Below are positions 43,418 through 53,049 of a stretch of 64,000 bases of DNA, piece by piece (position 1 is the stretch's first letter; each line of letters starts with the position of its first letter). Location: assembly GCA_035528395.1 (NCBI GenBank), contig DATKYR010000029.1, positions 62,001 to 126,000 of the forward strand, read 5' to 3'. The notes under the pieces are model-generated. The model worked only from the letters and a program-made list of their open reading frames with translations, was not told the DNA's origin and searched no databases. A program made the translations under genes and the position numbers. The stretch comes from NIOZ-UU13 sp035528395. Its GTDB lineage: Bacteria > Planctomycetota > Phycisphaerae > Sedimentisphaerales > Anaerobacaceae.

Positions 43418-44563
43418 CTATCGTGTTGAAAACTTGAATACGGTCATAGTACTGTACTTTTGGCAGGGCCGCAACACAGCAGATGGAAAATGCGGCTTGT
43501 TGGGCGAATCAGGAAAATGCTCAGTCTCAAGACAGAAACCATAATGCCTGTCGTAAATCTTGTCACCTTTGCCCTTGATTCCTTTCATACCGTTTGCCGT
43601 ATAGAACTGCATACCCGGCTCTGTGGTGTGCACTTCCATAATCCGCCCGCTTGTAGGTTCATAGACCCGAGCGGCCGGGACAAGCGCACCTCCTGAATTT
43701 TTTAGTACGTAGTTATGGTCGTACCCGCGTGTTTGAGTAAGCTGGCTGATTCTTGCTCCGATTGTCTTGGCCTTCGTAAAATCAAGAGGAGTGTCTTTTA
43801 CACTGTGAATCTCGCCGGTCGGGATCAGTTCTTTGTCCGAGGGCGTATAGTAATCGGCGTTGATTATCATCTCATGGTTCAGAACGTCACCGCTGCCTGC
43901 CCCTGCAAGGTTAAAATAGCCGTGATTGGTGAGGTTAACAATCGTAGGCTTGTCCGTGGTGGCCTCGTAGCTTATCTTCAGTTCATTGTCGTTCGTTAGG
44001 GTATAGGTAACAATGCAATCAAGATTACCGGGAAAACCCTCGTCGCCGTCCTTGCTGAGATATGTAAATCGTACGCCGACCTCTTCACTGCTCTGGAACG
44101 GACGGCCTTTCCACATAACCTTATCGAATCTCTTGTCTCTTCCGCCGTGGATGTGGTTCTTGCCGGCATTGGCGGTCAGCTTGTATTCGGTGCCGTCGAG
44201 CGTAAACCTGGCGTTAGCAATGCGATTGGCGTAGCGACCGACAGTGGCCCCAAATAGAGGGTTTCTCTTGATGTAGGAGTCCAGGTCATCGAATCCAAGC
44301 ACCACGTCGGCTAATTTGCCGTCCCGATCCGGCACTTTCAGTGACACCAATATCGCTCCATAATCAATGACCCTCGCACGCAGCCCTTTTACATTCATCA
44401 GCTCATAGAGAGTCACCTCCTGGCCGTCCGGCATTTGACCGAACGACTTCTGTTCTACCTCCAAAACGGCCCGACTTTTCCAGGATGGCTGGCCAACGGC
44501 TTTTCCACAGTTGAAACAGGCGGCCGTCAGCACTACGCAGAGACAAATCCGGTAATTAGTCAT
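43418..44563 (-). CDS. Exported aldose 1-epimerase (GalM family)
   Basis: 381 residues. N-terminal signal peptide or lipoprotein-like segment (ICLCVVLTAACFNCGKA). GalM motifs: LRARVIDYGAILVSLKVPDRDG, GRYANRIANARF, NHIHGG, NLTNHGYFNLAG with catalytic His, and EPGMQFYTANG. The catalytic Glu lies near YGFCLETEHFPDSPN. It interconverts alpha and beta anomers of released sugars. Part of the minus-strand set with the Gfo/Idh gene. Confidence 0.93.
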   Translation of the reverse strand: MTNYRICLCVVLTAACFNCGKAVGQPSWKSRAVLEVEQKSFGQMPDGQEVTLYELMNVKGLRARVIDYGAILVSLKVPDRDGKLADVVLGFDDLDSYIKRNPLFGATVGRYANRIANARFTLDGTEYKLTANAGKNHIHGGRDKRFDKVMWKGRPFQSSEEVGVRFTYLSKDGDEGFPGNLDCIVTYTLTNDNELKISYEATTDKPTIVNLTNHGYFNLAGAGSGDVLNHEMIINADYYTPSDKELIPTGEIHSVKDTPLDFTKAKTIGARISQLTQTRGYDHNYVLKNSGGALVPAARVYEPTSGRIMEVHTTEPGMQFYTANGMKGIKGKGDKIYDRHYGFCLETEHFPDSPNKPHFPSAVLRPCQKYSTMTVFKFSTR

Positions 44564-44735
44564 AGCAAAGTCCTCACAATTCTCTTAGCGCCAAGTGTTC
44601 GACACCATAAATATTCACAGTACCGGCTCCTACTCGCCGCGACCGCCTTGCCAGAGCTACGGCTCGGCAGGCGCTTCGCAGCGTCCCGGGCACAATCTCC
44701 ACCTCGGCCATTTTTCATCCGCTATCTGTAATATC

Positions 44736-45467
44736 TCAGCCAATCATCATATGTGGAGGCGTAATTATTAGCTCCGGAACGACTGCACGAGGCGGCAGCT
44801 TGGCGACTGCCACCACACAGGCGGCAATGTCCTCCGGCTGGAGCATCTTCGCGCGTTTTTCAGGAGGCGGCGGCGAGGGACGCTTGTCTATGATCGGGGT
44901 GTTTGTCTCACCCGGATAGATGTTCGTTACCTTGATACCGTTTCCGCATTCCTCCAGGTTGACAAAAGTCCCAAGGGCACTTGCGGCAAACTTCGACACG
45001 CAATACGGCAGACCCGCCAAAAGCATCACGCGTTTGCCCGCCAGAGACACAATATTGACGATAAGTCCCGAACCTCTCTGACGCATAACCGGAAGCGCGG
45101 CATAAATACAATTGAACGTCCCTGTTGTATTAATCTCCATGACGCGGTCGAAGTCTGCCGGGTCGATATTAGACATCATCCTATTCCCGACATTGATACC
45201 TGCACTATTAACGAGGATGTCGATAGCCCCGAGCTCGTCGCCAAGCCATTGAAACAGCTGCGAGACTTGCTCGCGCTGAGTGATGTCACAGGCCCGCCAG
45301 ACAAACGCGGAGTCACCGCCTCCAGCTTTAGCGGCGTTTACCAGTGCCTCTTTGTTGGCATCTGCAAGTGCGACTCTGCAGCCTTCGGCCGCAAGAGCCT
45401 TGGCGATTCCCAATCCAATGCCTCCCGCCCCACCTGCGACCAAGACTATCTTACCATTTAAAACCAT
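44736..45467 (-). CDS. SDR-family oxidoreductase
   Basis: 243 residues. Classical short-chain dehydrogenase: LVAGGAGGIGLGIAKALAAEG (cofactor glycines), DILVNSAGINVG (NSAG), catalytic Ser in NIVSLAGKR and the YCVSK catalytic Tyr/Lys, then IYPGETNTP. Substrate not readable; a mannonate or sugar-alcohol dehydrogenase role is possible given the uronate genes divergent from it. Confidence 0.9.
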   Translation of the reverse strand: MVLNGKIVLVAGGAGGIGLGIAKALAAEGCRVALADANKEALVNAAKAGGGDSAFVWRACDITQREQVSQLFQWLGDELGAIDILVNSAGINVGNRMMSNIDPADFDRVMEINTTGTFNCIYAALPVMRQRGSGLIVNIVSLAGKRVMLLAGLPYCVSKFAASALGTFVNLEECGNGIKVTNIYPGETNTPIIDKRPSPPPPEKRAKMLQPEDIAACVVAVAKLPPRAVVPELIITPPHMMIG

Positions 45468-45492
45468 AATTCAATCCTCCCTTGTTCGGCTT

Positions 45493-45600
45493 TAAGTCAG
45501 AAGTCAGAAGCCTAAATCATAAGTCAGAATCTTTCGTCTGTCCTCTTTCGTTTATCTTATGTGCTCTGTCTTCTGTTTTCTATCCTCTGTCTTCTGTCAC
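45493..45600. repeat. AAGTCAG and TCTGTCT word arrays
   Basis: Repeated AAGTCAGAA words (45493-45531) pass into imperfect TCTGTCTTCTG units (45531-45600), related to the array at 15905. Non-coding. Confidence 0.75.
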
Positions 45601-45689
45601 CTTGACACAGCCCAGAGCATTCCGGTTGCGCTTCTTGCGATACGCCTGTTCTATCTATGTTGCTGATTTTATATGATATACCAGCACAG

Positions 45690-45701
45690 TCAAGCGCTTG
45701 A
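45690..45701. promoter_or_regulatory. Possible LacI-type operator
   Basis: TCAAGCGCTTGA is a perfect 12-bp palindrome of the AANCGNTT form bound by LacI-family repressors. It lies between the divergent SDR (start 45467) and the uronate epimerase (start 45979). No LacI-family gene is visible in this window. A 12-bp palindrome can also arise by chance. Confidence 0.35.
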
Positions 45702-45897
45702 TTCGCGATTTTTGGGATTAATGTCCCGTATGCAGGATACACTTAACTGGCAAAAGAGCAATCACGGCAGTCGAATTGTCGAAAGTCTTAATGGGATTCG
45801 CCCTGTTATAGGTGTCAAGATTAAGCTACTCGCTGCAGAATCAGGTGCTAATCCGCCCATACATCTACAGCTTGATTACTATGTTTGACTCAAATAG

Positions 45898-45926
45898 TTG
45901 ACGCCGCAGACCGTATTGGCTACTAT
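45898..45926 (+). promoter_or_regulatory. Possible promoter of the uronate epimerase gene
   Basis: TTGACG (45898-45903), 17-nt spacer, TACTAT (45921-45926), about 50 nt before the ATG chosen for the epimerase. Confidence 0.4.
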
Positions 45927-45978
45927 ACTCAAGACTCAATGCGTCACAGGCCAGTTCGCCTATATCCGCAAAGAAGAA

Positions 45979-47715
45979 ATGAGATTCGAAAAAATAGAAA
46001 TAGAACCGAGGAAGAATCCTGCAGTATTGGACACCGCGACCTGGGAACCAGCAAGCGCGTGGAGCACAGTTTCTGCCGTTAACGAATCCTACTGGGGCTC
46101 TGTGGCAAAGGCGGTCAGGCAAGGTCATCCATTGCCCATTGATGAACGGTGTATTGTGTATGCCGGCTCTTGTGCCGAATATCGAGCAAGCTTGTTCTTC
46201 CTCGCCGGACTCACTGACGGTCAGCACGTATTCGTCGAGCTCGGAACCAATGATAAGGATATCCTCTTGGGAGAGCCGATTGGCACCAGATCCCTTAAGG
46301 ACGGAACTCGTCTGGCTTTGTACCGTGCAGATGCTGTCACTATTGACCGCTATGTCTCTCTAATAAGACCGGACAAAGGCCCTAAAGCACTTGGCGCTAT
46401 ACCGCGATTGGGCGTTGGTTCGAGAATGTCAACTGCCGCCTGGCCTGGGGTGTGGCAGGCAATGAACAAATGCGATTTCCGCGCCAACCCGATTCAGAAC
46501 TCAGTCCGAGAGGTCAACCTGCTTGAGGACATATTGGCCGGACAACCACCACGCTTTAATTATTTAGCCAATTTTGGCAGGGTTGAGGAAGGACATACCG
46601 GCAGTACTTTCGAGGGGCTCTGGGTGGCCGGCGTGCTGGAAGCCCTCAAGGCCGCTTCGTCCACGGCGTTCGGTGCCGATGCAGACCACATAACCGTGAG
46701 ACGCGGTGCTGAGGAGATCAATCATGCTAAGCAGGTAATAGAGGCTGCTCACCTTTACACTTTTTTCACCCTGGATGTATCCGACCTCTTAGACTACGGT
46801 GCGATGAACATTAGCTCGGAAATTACAGCCCAAGAGTATCTGGCCAATCATATTCGTCAGTTGAAGCAGCAAAACGAAGTCGTTGCTTATCACTCCCAGA
46901 GATGCTTCACTAAAGAGCAGTACCAACTGGATAAGGCAACTGTAGGTCGGCTGGTAGGCAAATACTGGTCTGCCCTGAACGCAGCCGAGGAGTTATCCAA
47001 TCATATCAGGACCGTAAGGAATGAGGTCCCTTTCGACCTCGAACTTAGCATCGACGAGACACCGTCGGGCATAGACGCATTTACCTGTCTGACCTCGGAG
47101 ATTGAACTTATGTTCCTCACGCTCGAGCTACAAAGGCGAGGAGTACCAGTGACACATATCGCGCCAAATTTTGGAATAGAAAAGGGGTCGGACTACAGGG
47201 GCCAGGATGCTCTTGTCGGCCTGGAGAAACGCATCCGGGGGCTTTGCGATATCTCTCGCCAGTTCGGGCTTATGCTGGATTGTCATTCGGGTGACGACCT
47301 CAAACCGGTGACCCGACAGGCCATCGGCCGTGCTACGCAAGGCCATATCCATTTTAAGGTGTCCCCTGTCCTGCAGGTGATATTCGCCGAGACGATGAAG
47401 GATGTCGAACCCGAGAGGTTCCGTTTCTGGTGGGATGATACGCTGGACTACGCGCGCCGCGAGGCGGCAGCAGGTTCCGATTTTGCCGCGGAATGCTTAT
47501 GCCGGTATGAGGCCAGTGACAATAGGGAATGTTCACCCGACCACGCAGTTTTCCACTACTACAACTTTGCCTCCGTGGGCAAGCGTGACCGGAACGGACA
47601 GTTCGTTCACCGCGAGAAATTCTATGATATGCCTGCGGATTTCTATCGCGAATATCAAAGGCGTATCCGCAGCTACCTGTGTGAAGCGGCGGCAGATGTC
47701 TTCAACCACAAATGA
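45979..47715 (+). CDS. uxaE: Tagaturonate epimerase-like protein (UxaE family)
   Basis: 578 residues from the ATG at 45979; an in-frame TTG at 45898 would overlap a promoter-like sequence. UxaE-like pattern: PRLGVGSRMSTA, PIQNSVRE, AFGADADHITV, FTLDVSDLL, LELSIDETP, HIAPNFGIEKGSDYRG, LMLDCHSGDDLK and HIHFKVSP. The characterised family interconverts D-tagaturonate and D-fructuronate in galacturonate breakdown. It is about 100 residues longer than the Thermotoga enzyme, mostly at the N-terminus. It leads the plus-strand uronate block. Confidence 0.78.
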   Translation: MRFEKIEIEPRKNPAVLDTATWEPASAWSTVSAVNESYWGSVAKAVRQGHPLPIDERCIVYAGSCAEYRASLFFLAGLTDGQHVFVELGTNDKDILLGEPIGTRSLKDGTRLALYRADAVTIDRYVSLIRPDKGPKALGAIPRLGVGSRMSTAAWPGVWQAMNKCDFRANPIQNSVREVNLLEDILAGQPPRFNYLANFGRVEEGHTGSTFEGLWVAGVLEALKAASSTAFGADADHITVRRGAEEINHAKQVIEAAHLYTFFTLDVSDLLDYGAMNISSEITAQEYLANHIRQLKQQNEVVAYHSQRCFTKEQYQLDKATVGRLVGKYWSALNAAEELSNHIRTVRNEVPFDLELSIDETPSGIDAFTCLTSEIELMFLTLELQRRGVPVTHIAPNFGIEKGSDYRGQDALVGLEKRIRGLCDISRQFGLMLDCHSGDDLKPVTRQAIGRATQGHIHFKVSPVLQVIFAETMKDVEPERFRFWWDDTLDYARREAAAGSDFAAECLCRYEASDNRECSPDHAVFHYYNFASVGKRDRNGQFVHREKFYDMPADFYREYQRRIRSYLCEAAADVFNHK

Positions 47716-47797
47716 ACAAGACGCTCGAGAAATGCAGAGATGTTTTGAGAAACTGGCTTACTTTTCGTATGATATGGTGTAAACAGGACACGACGTT

Positions 47798-48620
47798 ATG
47801 AAAGAACGACTGGATGGAAAAATAGCAATCGTCACTGGCTCCGGGCAGGGAATCGGCAAGGCTGTGGCGTTGCGCCTGGCCGAAGAAGGTGCAAATGTGG
47901 TTGCTGTGGACATTAACTCGCAGACTGCCGAACGGACCGCTGAGGAAATCCGAGCGCTCAATCGCCGCGCATTATCTTATTCCATCGATGTTGCAAACGT
48001 AACTGAGATTCAGGCGATGATTGATAATGCTGTGGCTGAATTCGGACGGATCGACATTCTCGTGAATGCCGCCGGCGTGGCACAAACGGGGCTCTTCTTA
48101 GACCTTACCGAGCAGCAATGGGACCACGTTGTTGATACCAACCTGAAAGGGACAACCTTCTGTATTCAGGCTGTCGGCCGCCAGATGATAAGGCAAGTGC
48201 CGGAGGAAGTTAAAAACAACAGGGCACGCAGATCGCAGCTACGGGAAGATTGTAAACTTTTCCTCAATCTCCGGTCGGCACGGCAGAGCCGCACAAGTGC
48301 CGTACGCAGCGAGCAAAGCCGCCATTATCAGCATCACACAGTCCGCGGCTCTGGCCTTTGCACCGTATAACATCAACGTCAATGCTGTGTGTCCCGGCGT
48401 TATTCCCACACCAATGTGGGAACAGATCGACCGAGACCGGGGACGTGTATCCGGTCTTGCTCCGGGAGAGTCGATAAAATCATTCATTGAACGAACACCG
48501 TTGAAAAGGGCCGGTAGCCCCGAGGATGTGGCCGGTGTTGTTGCTTTTCTTTGTTCGCCGGATTCCGACTATATGACCGGGCAGACGCTGAATGTGGACG
48601 GTGGACTCGAAATGAATTGA
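47798..48620 (+). pseudogene. SDR-family oxidoreductase broken by a frameshift
   Basis: Frame 1 (47798 to ~48215) encodes IVTGSGQGIGKAVALRLAEEG, DILVNAAGVAQTG and VDTNLKGTTFCIQAVGRQM. The rest (catalytic Ser in VNFSSISG, PYAASKAAI with Tyr/Lys, VCPGVIPTP, GQTLNVDGG) is in the next frame to 48620. Removing one A from the A5 run at 48212-48216 restores a single ~273-residue SDR. Either a sequencing or assembly error in a homopolymer, or a recent mutation. It lies between uxaE and the alcohol dehydrogenase gene; fructuronate reduction is a plausible former role. Confidence 0.85.
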
Positions 48621-48701
48621 CTAAATGTCCAGCAGAAGGTGTGGGCGTTACGAACGTTTGCCAAAATCAGGCTTGCGATGTAAGTAGAGGAGAGCTAAAA
48701 C

Positions 48702-49973
48702 ATGACCGATTTTGAGAAAGCACGGGCTCTGTTACATGAGTTCAAAGGGGACTCGTATCTGTTCGGCCCGGGTGTCCTGCCAAGAGTAGGTAAAGAAGTT
48801 GCCGCCGCGGGGAAGAAAGCAGCGCTAGTCCGTGACACATTTAACGGCAGCGATGATTATGTAGGAGTCATACGCAAATCGCTGGCCGAATCAGGAGTCG
48901 AGCTTGTCACAGAAATCAGAGGTGCCAGGCCTAACTGTCCGCGGGAAGACCTGTTTCGAATTACCGACCACCTGAAGGAGTCCGAGGCGGATGTGGTACT
49001 AAGCTTTGGCGGCGGCAGCACAATTGATGCTGCAAAGGCCGCTGAAGTCCTTCGCACTCTCAATGGTGAGATTGACGAGTATTTTGGGACAGGACTTGTC
49101 ACCAAAGCATTGCAGGACAGTAGCAAGTCCCTGACTACGCACATGGCAATTCAGACAGTTGCCAGCTCGGCGGCCCACCTGACCAAGTACTCGAATATTA
49201 CAGAAGTTTCAACAGGCCAGAAGAAGCTGATTGTCGATGACGCAATTATTCCTGCTCTTCCGGTCTTCGACTACGAGGTGACATATCGTACACCTCCGGA
49301 CCTGACCGCCGACGGAGCGCTCGACGGCATCTCGCACTCGCTGGAGGTCCTTTATGGAGCTATCGGCAAGCCTTACTATGACAAGCTCGAAGAAGTCGCC
49401 GGCGTTTGTATTCGCCTTGCGGTCAATTATTTGCCGAGGGCAATTGAGCGCCCGAAGGATAAAGAGGCGCGGGAAGCACTCTGCTTGGCCACAGACCTGG
49501 GCGGATATTCCATTATGATAGGCGGAACCAACGGGGGACACCTGACCAGTTTCTCTCTGGTGGACATACTGCCACACGGTAGGGCCTGTGCTATTATGAA
49601 TCCGTACTACACCGTCTTTTTTGCCCCGGCCATTGAACGGCCATTGCGCGTTGTCGGAAAAATCTATCAGGAGGCGGGGCTGACAAGGGCCGATATTGAA
49701 GCCCTAAAAGGAAGAGACCTTGGAGTCGCTGTGGCCGAGGCTATGTTTGAGATGGCTCAAAGGGTTGGCTGTCCCACTCGCCTAAATGAAGTTGAGGGAT
49801 TCGGCCCACAGCACATTGACCGAGCCCTGGCCGCCGCCAAGAATCCGCAGCTTAAGATGAAGCTCCAGAATATGCCCGTGCCGCTCACAGCTGAGATGAT
49901 AGACGACTATATGGGGCCGATATTGGAGGCGGCACGAGATGGAAACCTTACGCTGATTAAGAACGTGAAATAG
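48702..49973 (+). CDS. Iron-containing alcohol dehydrogenase
   Basis: 423 residues with a GGAGAG ribosome-binding site. Group III ADH: DVVLSFGGGSTIDAAKAAEVL cofactor motif, and metal ligands in DLTADGALDGISHSLE (Asp and His) and GHLTSFSLVDILPHGRACA (His). It reduces aldehydes, or oxidises alcohols, with NAD(P). Next to uxaE and a LarA-like gene it could handle lactaldehyde or a sugar-acid semialdehyde; this is inference. Confidence 0.9.
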   Translation: MTDFEKARALLHEFKGDSYLFGPGVLPRVGKEVAAAGKKAALVRDTFNGSDDYVGVIRKSLAESGVELVTEIRGARPNCPREDLFRITDHLKESEADVVLSFGGGSTIDAAKAAEVLRTLNGEIDEYFGTGLVTKALQDSSKSLTTHMAIQTVASSAAHLTKYSNITEVSTGQKKLIVDDAIIPALPVFDYEVTYRTPPDLTADGALDGISHSLEVLYGAIGKPYYDKLEEVAGVCIRLAVNYLPRAIERPKDKEAREALCLATDLGGYSIMIGGTNGGHLTSFSLVDILPHGRACAIMNPYYTVFFAPAIERPLRVVGKIYQEAGLTRADIEALKGRDLGVAVAEAMFEMAQRVGCPTRLNEVEGFGPQHIDRALAAAKNPQLKMKLQNMPVPLTAEMIDDYMGPILEAARDGNLTLIKNVK

Positions 49974-49979
49974 GAATCT

Positions 49980-51269
49980 TTGGCTGTGAAAATAAAGTTA
50001 GCTTATGGCAAGGAAGGTCTGAATATCAACCTGCCGGACTCTCTGAACGTCGAGGTAGTAGAGCCCAGGTACAGGGAAGGTCTGCCGGACCAGGCTGCGG
50101 CAATAGAAGATGCTTTACTCAGACCCATAGACTCAAAGCCCCTGCGAGACCTGGCCAAACAATCGGATACAGTTGGTATTGTAGTCAACGACATCACTCG
50201 CCCAACACCCTACAGGATTATTTTGCCGGTTCTCCTGCGGCAGCTTTGCAGTGTACCTGACGAGCGTATATTACTCTTTAATGCCACCGGTACTCACAGG
50301 CCCAATACGGAAGCGGAGCTTCGCGAGATGCTTGGAGACGAGGTCTTGAGCAGATATCGGATTATCCAGAATGACTCCAAGGATCGCAGCTCACACAAGT
50401 CCGTTGGGACCACCAAAAGCGGAAATGAAATCTGGCTCCATAAGGAGTATCTGGACTGTGACATTCGAATTCTGACCGGTTTCATAGAGCCGCATCTATT
50501 CGCCGGTTTTTCGGGTGGCGGCAAAGCCGTCATGCCCGGGCTTGCTCTGCTGGAGAGCATACTCAAAAATCACAGCGACAAGAACATAAACCACCCGAAG
50601 GCGACCTGGGGTGTGACGTCCGGCAACCCTATATGGGAAGAGATACAACAAGCCGCATCACTGGTGCCGCCGAGTTTTCTATTGAACGTGACGCTCAACA
50701 GAGACAAAAAGATTACCAGCGTCTTTGCCGGTGACTTTCGCAAAGCACACGAGCAGGGTTGTGCTTATGTAAAGAAAAATGCAATGGTTGCCGTAAGAAA
50801 ACCATATGACATAGTTGTCACCAGCAATTCAGGATACCCGCTGGACTTGAATCTGTATCAGTCTATTAAGGGTATGAGTGCAGCCGCCCAGGTTGTCAAG
50901 GAAGGTGGAGCTATAATAGCTGTTGCCGACTGCTGGGACGGAATCCCAGAACACGGAGAGTACTGCGAGCTGTTGCTGGAGGCTGAGAGTCCCGAGTCGT
51001 TGCTGAAGACAATTCGCAAGCAGGATTTTACGAGGCAGGATATGTGGCAGGCGCAGGTACATGCTTTGATATGTCAGAAAGCGGATGTGTACTTCCACAG
51101 CCACAATCTCAGTGATGAGCAAATTGAGCGCGCCTTTCTCAAACCGTGTTCAAGGGTAGAAGAAACCATCGACGAGCTTCTGCATAAATACGGACAAGAT
51201 GCCTCCATTTGTGTTCTGCCCGAAGGACCCCAGACAATCCCCTACGTCTCTCAGGGCAGCCTTGCATGA
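49980..51269 (+). CDS. larA: LarA-family nickel-pincer racemase
   Basis: 429 residues starting at TTG 49980, 6 nt after the previous stop; a GTG at 49986 is an alternative. LarA motifs: DITRPTPYRIILP, FNATGTHRPNTEAELREMLG (catalytic His), SHKSVGTTKSGNEIW, GFIEPHLFAGFSGGGKAVMPGLA (catalytic His and pincer lysine), and YPLDLNLYQSIKGM. LarA homologues racemise or epimerise lactate and other 2-hydroxy acids with a nickel-pincer cofactor, so LarB, LarC and LarE would be needed and are not in the window. Confidence 0.88.
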   Translation: MAVKIKLAYGKEGLNINLPDSLNVEVVEPRYREGLPDQAAAIEDALLRPIDSKPLRDLAKQSDTVGIVVNDITRPTPYRIILPVLLRQLCSVPDERILLFNATGTHRPNTEAELREMLGDEVLSRYRIIQNDSKDRSSHKSVGTTKSGNEIWLHKEYLDCDIRILTGFIEPHLFAGFSGGGKAVMPGLALLESILKNHSDKNINHPKATWGVTSGNPIWEEIQQAASLVPPSFLLNVTLNRDKKITSVFAGDFRKAHEQGCAYVKKNAMVAVRKPYDIVVTSNSGYPLDLNLYQSIKGMSAAAQVVKEGGAIIAVADCWDGIPEHGEYCELLLEAESPESLLKTIRKQDFTRQDMWQAQVHALICQKADVYFHSHNLSDEQIERAFLKPCSRVEETIDELLHKYGQDASICVLPEGPQTIPYVSQGSLA

Positions 51270-51403
51270 GATGATATATAGCTCTGCTTGAAACTGTCCC
51301 CAAACACAGGTAAAGAAATAACCGGACGGATATCGGGATGTCGGGCAAGTTATTACTCCGTAGAATATTGCTTAGCCTCACAAGTCTATATGATAGGTTC
51401 TCG

Positions 51404-52426
51404 TCACGCTCTCCAGGGACGCTTTCTGTTTATTTTTCCCGACAAAATGTCCTTCGCAATGATTGCATCTTCCCTGATCTGAAAGTCAAACATACCCACA
51501 TTTGCAAAATCCGCTCCGTTTTCAAAGGCGAATCTGAAGCCCTCTCGCGGATGGATGGCTCCGGCAGCCAAAACCTTGAAGGCAATCCACGGCTTCTTGA
51601 CGGTTCTCATGAACTCGATTGTCTCCTCGGGCTTAGTACACCACATATTGTCGTGGGGCGGCAGCCCACGCTCGGGACGCTCGGCTTTTGGAGTGGCCGA
51701 CCAATAGTTACCGCTGTGCAGCGTCTTCATATAGAAGTCCACCTCGACACCCGCCTTTTCCAGGGCCATTGGCACTTCAAGGGAATGGCACGCACAACCG
51801 GCTATCAGCCCGTTTTTCCTGATGAACTCAATGGCTTTGGCCAACAGATCCACGCGGTTATACCTGACCCAATTGTCGCCTATACCACCATGTACAAAGG
51901 CGCCGATGGCACCGTTGTCAATTGCCGTTTGAATCGAGCCGGTAAGGTCGCCAGTTTTGGGATAAGTCTGGGCAATCCACTGAATCTGTCCGCCCCATTC
52001 ATTACGATAACGGTTATACACTCGAATGGTAGGGTCCTCGCCGAATGCGTAGGGACTGTTGACGGGCCCTATCATCGTGTTGATACCACACTCCTCGCAT
52101 AACTGCCATGTCTCAATAATCTTTCGGTCGGTGAAGTAGTGCCTCATCAACGAGGCAACGTAAATCAAGTCACGATCGTGAGAACTACCTATGATTAGAT
52201 TACCACCGCAAATCAGACGACTAATCTCGACATGTCTAATCTTGCCCATCGGCATATCGAGATGAGCTCTCTGCTGTCGGGCTACCACTTGTTCATCAGT
52301 TTTCTGATGGGCCTGTCGCGTCTTAGCCAAAAGCGCCTGTTCCTCATGACTTGTAGACAATGTTAGGCCGGCTGAAGCAGCTAAAGACCCCTTAATAAAT
52401 CCCCGACGATTCACGGTCCTGGCCAT
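51404..52426 (-). CDS. Tat-exported hypothetical TIM-barrel protein
   Basis: 340 residues. Tat signal VNRRGFIKGSLAASAGLTLS. The core begins MGKIRHVEISRLICGGNLIIG, an aldo/keto-reductase-like opening, and continues as a barrel with IETWQLCEECGINTMIGP, AFVHGGIGDNW, GLIAGCACHSLEVP and KPWIAFKVLAAGAI. The classical AKR catalytic Tyr/Lys pair is not clear. Common type in Planctomycetota; function unknown. Convergent with larA. Confidence 0.8.
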   Translation of the reverse strand: MARTVNRRGFIKGSLAASAGLTLSTSHEEQALLAKTRQAHQKTDEQVVARQQRAHLDMPMGKIRHVEISRLICGGNLIIGSSHDRDLIYVASLMRHYFTDRKIIETWQLCEECGINTMIGPVNSPYAFGEDPTIRVYNRYRNEWGGQIQWIAQTYPKTGDLTGSIQTAIDNGAIGAFVHGGIGDNWVRYNRVDLLAKAIEFIRKNGLIAGCACHSLEVPMALEKAGVEVDFYMKTLHSGNYWSATPKAERPERGLPPHDNMWCTKPEETIEFMRTVKKPWIAFKVLAAGAIHPREGFRFAFENGADFANVGMFDFQIREDAIIAKDILSGKINRKRPWRA

Positions 52427-53049
52427 AAGATCACCCGAAATCTTTCTCCATAATGCGCCACTAACCCGAGCTTAGTGGAACAATACTGTTTAAGGATTTG
52501 CAGCCTTGTCTATACGGGCTTCCCGAAGATTGGGTCCTCACCCAATTGTAGAAGACAGACTGCCTGTCGCGTCTCGGCTCCGCCAAGCGAGCCAAGACGG
52601 GCAAAAACTTTCCTGCGCAATCCTGCGGTTGCTTTTGGTCACTCAGCACCACTAAAGAGTATAACGCTACGGCTCATATCTGTCAACTTTGGACGGCTGA
52701 AATTTAGCTAAAAGTCACCGTTCGAATAATACCGTGTCACATTTCAAGAACAGCACTATTAGTTCTAAAACAAGCGAGTTTTTTTGGGCTTCAATACAAT
52801 GGGGGCGGTAATTTTGTCCGGACAAAATTTTCCTGTCCCAGCCGGCCGGCTGGTTAAGTCTGTGCAGTTTTTGGTTGCAATAATATACCGTTTCAGGTAT
52901 CATTACTATTTTAGGAGTATTGTCTTCTAATGATGTTCTAACGGACACCTAATCAGGTGAAAATCATATTGGATATGAATAGACCATATTGGGTGGTGCT
53001 TCGAGCAAATTATTCTATGATTCCTTGGTGAGAGTGTTAAGAGGTTCCT
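52427..53049. other. Intergenic region with palindromes
   Basis: No gene seen. Holds the palindromes at 52810-52851. The T-rich 52660-52800 and 52860-53040 stretches show nothing recognisable. The ribosome-binding site AAGAGG for the next gene is at its end. Confidence 0.5.
52810..52851. repeat. Paired perfect palindromes
   Basis: AATTTTGTCCGGACAAAATT (52810-52829) is a perfect 20-bp palindrome. AGCCGGCCGGCT (52840-52851) is a perfect 12-bp palindrome 10 nt later. They may be an operator pair or a dispersed palindromic element upstream of the pseudopilin gene. Confidence 0.6.
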
